A stretch of 9,921 bases of DNA from Pseudomonadota bacterium (GTDB lineage Bacteria; Pseudomonadota; Gammaproteobacteria; Burkholderiales; Rhodocyclaceae). Of this stretch, positions 6,417 through 9,921 are shown piece by piece. The number at the start of each line of letters is the position of its first letter. Within the stretch, counting starts at the first letter, position 1. The translations under genes and the position numbers were made by a program. The notes below the pieces were generated by a model. The model ran no database searches. It was not told the DNA's origin and saw nothing but the letters and a program-made list of their open reading frames with translations. The stretch covers positions 1-9,921 of the forward strand of contig JAEWVQ010000129.1 in the NCBI GenBank assembly GCA_023459095.1, written 5' to 3'.

Positions 6417-7493
6417 CTACTCCTCGCCTCTGATCATCAACTGACCGACCTCGTGGCGGAGCGACCTGGAAACTGGCGCAGACGACGTTCCGACCCGGCA
6501 CAAGAACACGAACGCGTCGGATGCCTTTACGCACATCGTTTCATCAAACTGCCGAGCCAACGAAAGCACGCGCTCATTGATCTCAGGCACGACCGACACA
6601 GTCTTGCCTGCACGCGCATACCAGCGAAAGATGAGCGGGGTCATTTCCGGCTGCAGATGCAGGCCCAACGCGGTGACGGTCAGCCACAGGCGCTGCATGG
6701 CCACCCCCGCCCGCACGAACCCCTCCACCCCTTCCGGCGGCGTGACGGCCCGAACCAGAAGGTGAGCGGCACAGCCCAGCGCAGGCAGCACATCGAGCTG
6801 GACACGCGGCGCAACGGTGCCAAACAGGTAGCGGTTAAAAAACTCGACCCTTTGCCAACTTGACATCACCCATCGCATCAATTTTCCTGTCAATGGGTCG
6901 ACACCTACCGCCTGCTCGGGAATGCGATCCTTACTGTAGCGCGCGCCCCATTCGATCACACTCTTATGAACCTCGTAGGCCTCGGGGCAGGTCAAGCGAA
7001 TATGCGCATTTCGCCAGAGCAGGCCGGCAATTTTGCGGCGCTGAGCGGAAGATTCAAAAAAGGCGAGTTCATAGTCCGGCCCCACCGCCGCGGTCAAGGC
7101 CGCCTTCTGCGCTGGGGTAAGAGGCGTCGTCGCCATCGGACGGCGCTGCACGACGCGCTGCTGGATGAACGGAAAAAGCGGGTCGGGGTGGGACGCGGCG
7201 CCCAGCTTGACATCATAGACCGGAGCCGTGCTCGTACTGCCCGCACGCAGGCTCCATGACGCATCCAGGCCGAAACCGCTGGCGGCAATCCGGATGGTCT
7301 CCAGCAATGCGCCATGAGCGATGTGGCTGGCGTGCCCTTCGAAATCATAGATGACATGGTCACGGGTATCGAAGCCATGCACAACGATGTGCTCGTCGCC
7401 TTCGATCTTGAAACGCCACGGCTGAGTGTTGTCTCCACTGGGAGCCCAGCGTGCAAGATCCAGAATTTTCAGTATTTCGTCCTGGCGGCTCAT
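6417..7493 (-). CDS. Nitroreductase-family protein (MoeY/Rv1355c-like half)
   Basis: This is a predicted flavin (FMN)-binding oxidoreductase of the nitroreductase superfamily, substrate unknown. With the ATG at 7493 it has 358 residues. The N-terminal FMN signature is LARWAPSGDNTQPWRF (about 13-28), with the usual Arg, Ser, Asn and Gln-Pro-Trp residues. The C-terminal half has the family segment FVRAGVAMQRLWLTVTALGL followed by HLQPEMTPL. It is longer than simple nitroreductases (about 200 residues), resembling the two-lobed Acg-like or MoeY-like forms. The frame also opens at a TTG (7514), overlapping the upstream gene; the ATG seven bases after that gene's stop is preferred, though its ribosome site is weak. 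The tight spacing implies translation coupled to the ThiF-like gene. In mycobacterial MoeY (Rv1355c) an E1-like and a nitroreductase-like domain are fused, so the pair may act as one unit. Fold is well supported; function is inference. Confidence 0.85.
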   Translation of the reverse strand: MSRQDEILKILDLARWAPSGDNTQPWRFKIEGDEHIVVHGFDTRDHVIYDFEGHASHIAHGALLETIRIAASGFGLDASWSLRAGSTSTAPVYDVKLGAASHPDPLFPFIQQRVVQRRPMATTPLTPAQKAALTAAVGPDYELAFFESSAQRRKIAGLLWRNAHIRLTCPEAYEVHKSVIEWGARYSKDRIPEQAVGVDPLTGKLMRWVMSSWQRVEFFNRYLFGTVAPRVQLDVLPALGCAAHLLVRAVTPPEGVEGFVRAGVAMQRLWLTVTALGLHLQPEMTPLIFRWYARAGKTVSVVPEINERVLSLARQFDETMCVKASDAFVFLCRVGTSSAPVSRSLRHEVGQLMIRGEE

Positions 7494-7500
7494 ACGCGGC

Positions 7501-8364
7501 TCACTGAATTCCAATGCTGCGCTTCATTTCCTCGATGCGCCTGATCTGCTCCGGCTCGTCGTTGCCTTTTTCAAGAAAGGAATGATGAAGACGGCCGGAG
7601 AAAGGATCGAACTGATAACCATGAGGCGCCGCCATCACCGTCCCCCGCCCAAGCAGGATTTTCACGGCCTCGGCAGCGGCCACTCCGGCGCACAACTGGC
7701 AACCGATGATCGTCGACGGACCCTTTCTATTCTTCAGGTCGATCGAAGACGGCACCACCAATTGCGCCGCATGGAGCGCTCCCGGCGCAAGCCCCAGGAA
7801 GAAGCGCACCGCCATCTCGTCGTCGCTGCAGCCATCAAGGCGGAAGTACTCCTCGAAGCTCATCTGGCCAGGCATGAACACGAGAACTGCGGTACTCATT
7901 CCCAGTGGCGCGGCCGTGACCGCCGGAATACCCAGGCGGTCGCACGCGGCAAATACCGCCCGACGAGCATCGAAAGCGAAGAAGTCGAGGCTATCCACAT
8001 ACAGGTCAGCCCCTGCCAAAAACTCATCGACCCTGTCCGTAGCGACCCCCTCGGGGTGAAGCGCCAACTCGATGTCGGGATTGACATCACGGGCCATCTT
8101 CGCCAGCACGTCGAGTTTCGGCTGCCCCAGCGACGACATCATCGCGCCCGCCTGGCGATTGAAATTCACCAGGTCGAAACTGTCAAAATCGGCAAGAGTG
8201 AAACGTGCAATGCCAAGACGGGCAAGGGTCAGCAAATGCCCGCCTCCGACCCCGCCCATCCCCGCAATCGCAATTCGCTTCTCACGCAGTGCGGCCTGCT
8301 CGTCGGAAGTAAACCAGCCAATATTGCGGGAAAAGGCAACGCTATAGTCGAATACACCTGACAT
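7501..8364 (-). CDS. ThiF/MoeB-like (E1-type) adenylyltransferase
   Basis: E1-like enzymes adenylate a carboxylate, usually the C-terminus of a small ubiquitin-like protein or a peptide. With the ATG at 8364 the product has 287 residues. The nucleotide-binding loop is GMGGVGG (35-41). The next signature is DFDSFDLVNFNRQ (59-71), followed by Lys83 in GQPKLDVL and VDSLD (123-127), which parallel the Asn, Arg, Lys and Asp adenylation residues of MoeB. The paired CxxC zinc motifs of MoeB/ThiF are absent: the only cysteines are at 141, 179, 222 and 225, the last two as CQLC inside a hydrophobic helix. Start: GGAG (8374-8377) sits 9 nt before the ATG at 8364; ATG 8370 and GTG 8391 are alternatives. 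It lies 98 bases after the FeeM-like gene and 7 before the nitroreductase gene. No ThiS/MoaD-like partner is seen. The substrate is unknown. Confidence 0.88.
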   Translation of the reverse strand: MSGVFDYSVAFSRNIGWFTSDEQAALREKRIAIAGMGGVGGGHLLTLARLGIARFTLADFDSFDLVNFNRQAGAMMSSLGQPKLDVLAKMARDVNPDIELALHPEGVATDRVDEFLAGADLYVDSLDFFAFDARRAVFAACDRLGIPAVTAAPLGMSTAVLVFMPGQMSFEEYFRLDGCSDDEMAVRFFLGLAPGALHAAQLVVPSSIDLKNRKGPSTIIGCQLCAGVAAAEAVKILLGRGTVMAAPHGYQFDPFSGRLHHSFLEKGNDEPEQIRRIEEMKRSIGIQ

Positions 8365-8462
8365 TGACATGCACTCCAAAGCTGGATTCACCGCTTCACC
8401 ACCGCCCAGTCTTCACCCACGGCGCCCTGGGCCGGGTTCCCCGACAACGGTCTGCAGCCTGG

Positions 8463-9314
8463 TCAAAGCGCACCCTGCCAATCATTTCTAGCATATGAGG
8501 TGGCGCCTTGCCGACACACCGGCAGACCCGCGTCCACACTGCCCGCAGGAGCGCGGCAGAGCATGTCGACTTCATCACGGCCGAGACAGTAAGGGTAAAT
8601 CGAGCGGTGTCCGCTACGCGCGCCCCCTTCTGCCTGCGCCCGCTCCACGGCCTCCTGCAGCGACAATCGCAGCAGTTGCGCCGGCGCCGAAACCCGCGGG
8701 CAGATCCGCTGCTCGCCAATCACCGTGAATCCAAAAAGACGACGATAGAAACCCACGTGCCGTGGATTGACTTCGACCACGGCATCAGTGCAACCATGCT
8801 GCCCGGCCAGATACAATAAGCCGATATGGAATAACGGCCCGAGAATCTCGAGGGTGTTTACGTTCTCCCGAAAGGCCAGCTTTCCGAACTCACACAACAT
8901 CGCGCCCTGGGCGCGCAGGGCTGCAATTTCATCCGGATACAGTGCTTCGGACAACAAGGAGGCTCGATCGTCGAGTCGCACGGTGAGCGTGCCGTGGACT
9001 TCGCCATTACGCGACGCAATGAGGGGAAGTTCGCTTGCCGATGACATCGCCGCCACCGAGCACCGGGCATCGTATCCGCGCCAGGCATATCTCCTGGCCA
9101 CGAGCTCGGCAGCAGACTCGACCTCCGGAGCACCAAGCGCCCGCCCGAAGCGATAACGGTCGTTCTCCACCTGCCGATGTATGGCGGCCTCGGAGCGCCG
9201 CAACGACGAGGGATACACAATCGCGCCCCCTTCTGCGGCGTGGCCATGCCCAGACCGACTGGTCATGACTTCGTCATTAATACCTCTGCAAGAAATGTAA
9301 TCAAAGCCATCCAT
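8463..9314 (-). CDS. FeeM-type N-acyl amino acid synthase (GNAT/LuxI-like acyltransferase)
   Basis: Members of this family transfer a fatty acyl group, from acyl carrier protein in the known FeeM, to an amino acid amine. With the ATG at 9314 the product has 283 residues. Core signatures are LYPDEIAALRAQGAMLCEFG (about 125-144) running into KLAF, the helix LGPLFHIGLLYLAGQHGCTD, EVNPRHVGFYRRLFGF (181-196), and then RICPRVSAPAQLLRLSL. These match the FeeM-like order of a conserved Glu/Lys strand, a helix, and an xNPRHxxFYxRLxGF block. GGAGG (9320-9324), 5 nt before the ATG, fixes this start over the upstream TTG at 9332. The N-terminal ~35 residues and the Cys-rich C-terminal ~65 residues are outside the recognisable domain. 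It is first in a presumed operon with the ThiF-like and nitroreductase genes. No acyl carrier protein is seen nearby. Acyl chain and acceptor are unknown. Confidence 0.82.
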   Translation of the reverse strand: MDGFDYISCRGINDEVMTSRSGHGHAAEGGAIVYPSSLRRSEAAIHRQVENDRYRFGRALGAPEVESAAELVARRYAWRGYDARCSVAAMSSASELPLIASRNGEVHGTLTVRLDDRASLLSEALYPDEIAALRAQGAMLCEFGKLAFRENVNTLEILGPLFHIGLLYLAGQHGCTDAVVEVNPRHVGFYRRLFGFTVIGEQRICPRVSAPAQLLRLSLQEAVERAQAEGGARSGHRSIYPYCLGRDEVDMLCRAPAGSVDAGLPVCRQGATSYARNDWQGAL

Positions 9315-9726
9315 CGCGCCCTCCCATTTCAATCCACGGCGATTCGCTCAGCGCACATGACGCACAGCCGCAATTTTTGCGCAAAAACTCTACAGGACAA
9401 CCAGATTTATCAACGCCAGAACAATGGATTAAATCGTGCCGATCACGACGACAACGCTTTTCTTATTCACGAATACGCAACAATCTCAATCGATGGCATC
9501 AATCAAACAGGCCTCCTGAAAAAACTCAATAAATCGCAATGAATGAGGAACGCCCCCGATCAGACCTCGACCGTACCCGCAAAGGCAGCATGATGACGCC
9601 CACCCAAGTCGGACGGGTGGCTGAAAATAATTTTTTTCACATTCATGCTATAGAACCCACGCAATATAGATGAATTACGAATAATCCGAGCGCTCGCCCA
9701 TAACCCAGCCCTTCCGGTAAATACAT
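9315..9726. other. Intergenic region between prpE-like and FeeM-like genes
   Basis: This stretch of roughly 400 bases holds no gene I can support and is clearly more AT-rich than the coding DNA around it. It contains the palindrome at 9374-9387 and a second weak minus-strand promoter pair (TTGAGA 9484-9489, AATAAG 9462-9467, spacer 16). A 6-bp hairpin (CCACCC 9600-9605 with GGGTGG 9615-9620) is followed on the plus strand by a T-run only at 9631-9637, too far away for a good terminator. No sigma-54 site with both -24 and -12 elements was found. Confidence 0.5.
9374..9387. promoter_or_regulatory. 14-bp perfect palindrome, candidate operator of the FeeM operon
   Basis: TTTTTGCGCAAAAA is a perfect palindrome about 60 bases upstream of the FeeM-like start. 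On the minus strand it touches the end of a possible promoter: TTGATA at 9408-9413 and TAGAGT at 9387-9392, with a short 15-nt spacer. That would place the palindrome across the transcription start, a usual repressor position. The palindrome is plain to see; its role is inferred, and the promoter is weak because of the spacing. Confidence 0.4.
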
Positions 9727-9754
9727 GAAAAAAAAGCCCGCATTGCGCGGGCTT
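9727..9754 (-). terminator. Intrinsic terminator of the prpE-like gene
   Basis: Inverted arms AAGCCCGC (9734-9741) and GCGGGCTT (9747-9754) enclose a 5-nt loop. On the minus strand the stem runs directly into a run of eight T (complement of 9728-9735), an ideal intrinsic terminator about 23 bases after the prpE-like stop. On the plus strand GG and then seven T follow, so it could also stop transcription coming the other way. Confidence 0.88.
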
Positions 9755-9776
9755 GGTTTTTTTAATGCCGACAGGA

Positions 9777-9921
9777 TCACCCTGCCAGTGCAGCCTTGAT
9801 CTGATCGAGCGTGCTCGGATCGTCGATCGTGGTCAGATCGCCGGCGTCACGACCTTCAGCCAGCGCCTGGATCGAGCGCCGCAGCATCTTGCCCGAGCGC
9901 GTCTTGGGCAGACCGTTGATG
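9777..9921 (-). CDS. prpE: Propionyl-CoA synthetase-like acyl-CoA ligase, C-terminal end (partial)
   Basis: Only the last 47 codons are in the window; the rest continues past the right edge. The peptide begins INGLPKTRSGKMLRRSIQAL and ends in QIKAALAG. PKTRSGK is the conserved C-terminal motif of the acetyl-/propionyl-CoA synthetases; its final Lys is catalytic for adenylation and is the usual acetylation site. The following EGRDAGDLTTIDDPSTLDQI resembles PrpE (propionate to propionyl-CoA) more than Acs, whose tail differs after this motif. The enzyme family is certain; the PrpE-versus-Acs choice rests on this short tail. The stop is TGA at 9777-9779, followed by the intrinsic terminator. Confidence 0.82.
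   Translation of the reverse strand, partial: INGLPKTRSGKMLRRSIQALAEGRDAGDLTTIDDPSTLDQIKAALAG

Noticed and set aside
7426..8361. 311-codon plus-strand frame opposite the ThiF-like gene
   Set aside because: It is antisense to a gene with intact E1 motifs; the translation is rich in Arg and His without a fold signature.
9421..9441. CGGCACG on the minus strand as a sigma-54 -24 element for the FeeM operon
   Set aside because: The matching -12 position reads AATCC, with no GC at the required spacing.
9357..9542. Possible 61-residue plus-strand gene in the AT-rich gap
   Set aside because: No ribosome site, part of a longer open stretch running in from antisense of the FeeM-like gene, and no recognisable features; left out though not strictly excluded.
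9598..9637. Plus-strand terminator formed by CCACCC/GGGTGG and a following T-run
   Set aside because: The T-run begins about ten bases after the stem and there is no supported plus-strand gene to terminate.
1..9921. CRISPR array, tRNA/rRNA genes, insertion sequences or phage integration marks
   Set aside because: No regularly spaced repeats, cloverleaf-like sequences, transposase motifs or paired terminal repeats were seen on reading both strands.

Overview
The window is high-GC DNA that looks like a betaproteobacterium of the Rhodocyclales type (Thauera, Azoarcus or Zoogloea relatives). The grounds are the rplU-rpmA-obgE-proB order, the strongly GC-biased codon use, a PEP-CTERM/exosortase-associated pair of genes, and the tail of a propionyl-CoA-synthetase-like gene. 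The genus is inferred, not proven.

Layout. Positions 1-1173 (+) hold the 3' part of a SulP-family anion transporter with its C-terminal STAS domain. A good sigma-70-like promoter whose -10 overlaps that gene's stop codon leads into rplU (L21), rpmA (L27), an intrinsic terminator, then obgE and proB (1216-4236, +). This half is conserved housekeeping.

From 4262 to the end, every gene I support is on the minus strand. In transcription order (right to left) they are: the C-terminal end of a prpE-like acyl-CoA synthetase with its terminator (9777-9921; terminator near 9727-9754); a long regulatory gap; a FeeM-type N-acyl amino acid synthase (8463-9314); a ThiF/E1-like adenylyltransferase (7501-8364); a nitroreductase-family protein (6417-7493); a terminator (6312-6338); a near-consensus sigma-54 promoter (6156-6171); a PEP-CTERM protein (5276-6106); a leader with a long hairpin (5179-5212); and a PEP-CTERM/exosortase-associated acyltransferase (4262-5086).

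How they may work together. The FeeM-ThiF-nitroreductase trio looks like a small operon: one strand, a 7-nt gap between the last two genes, and a terminator after the third. Its enzyme types (acyl transfer to an amine, carboxylate adenylation, FMN redox chemistry) suggest an N-acylated or modified small molecule or peptide. E1-like and nitroreductase-like domains are fused in mycobacterial MoeY (Rv1355c) and are separate neighbours here. The product is unknown. The PEP-CTERM gene and the exosortase-associated acyltransferase belong to the exosortase surface-protein/exopolysaccharide system. The sigma-54 promoter fits the RpoN-dependent control known for PEP-CTERM genes of floc-forming relatives. 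No exosortase, acyl carrier protein or ubiquitin-like partner is encoded in the window. The most interesting stretch is about 4262-9540.
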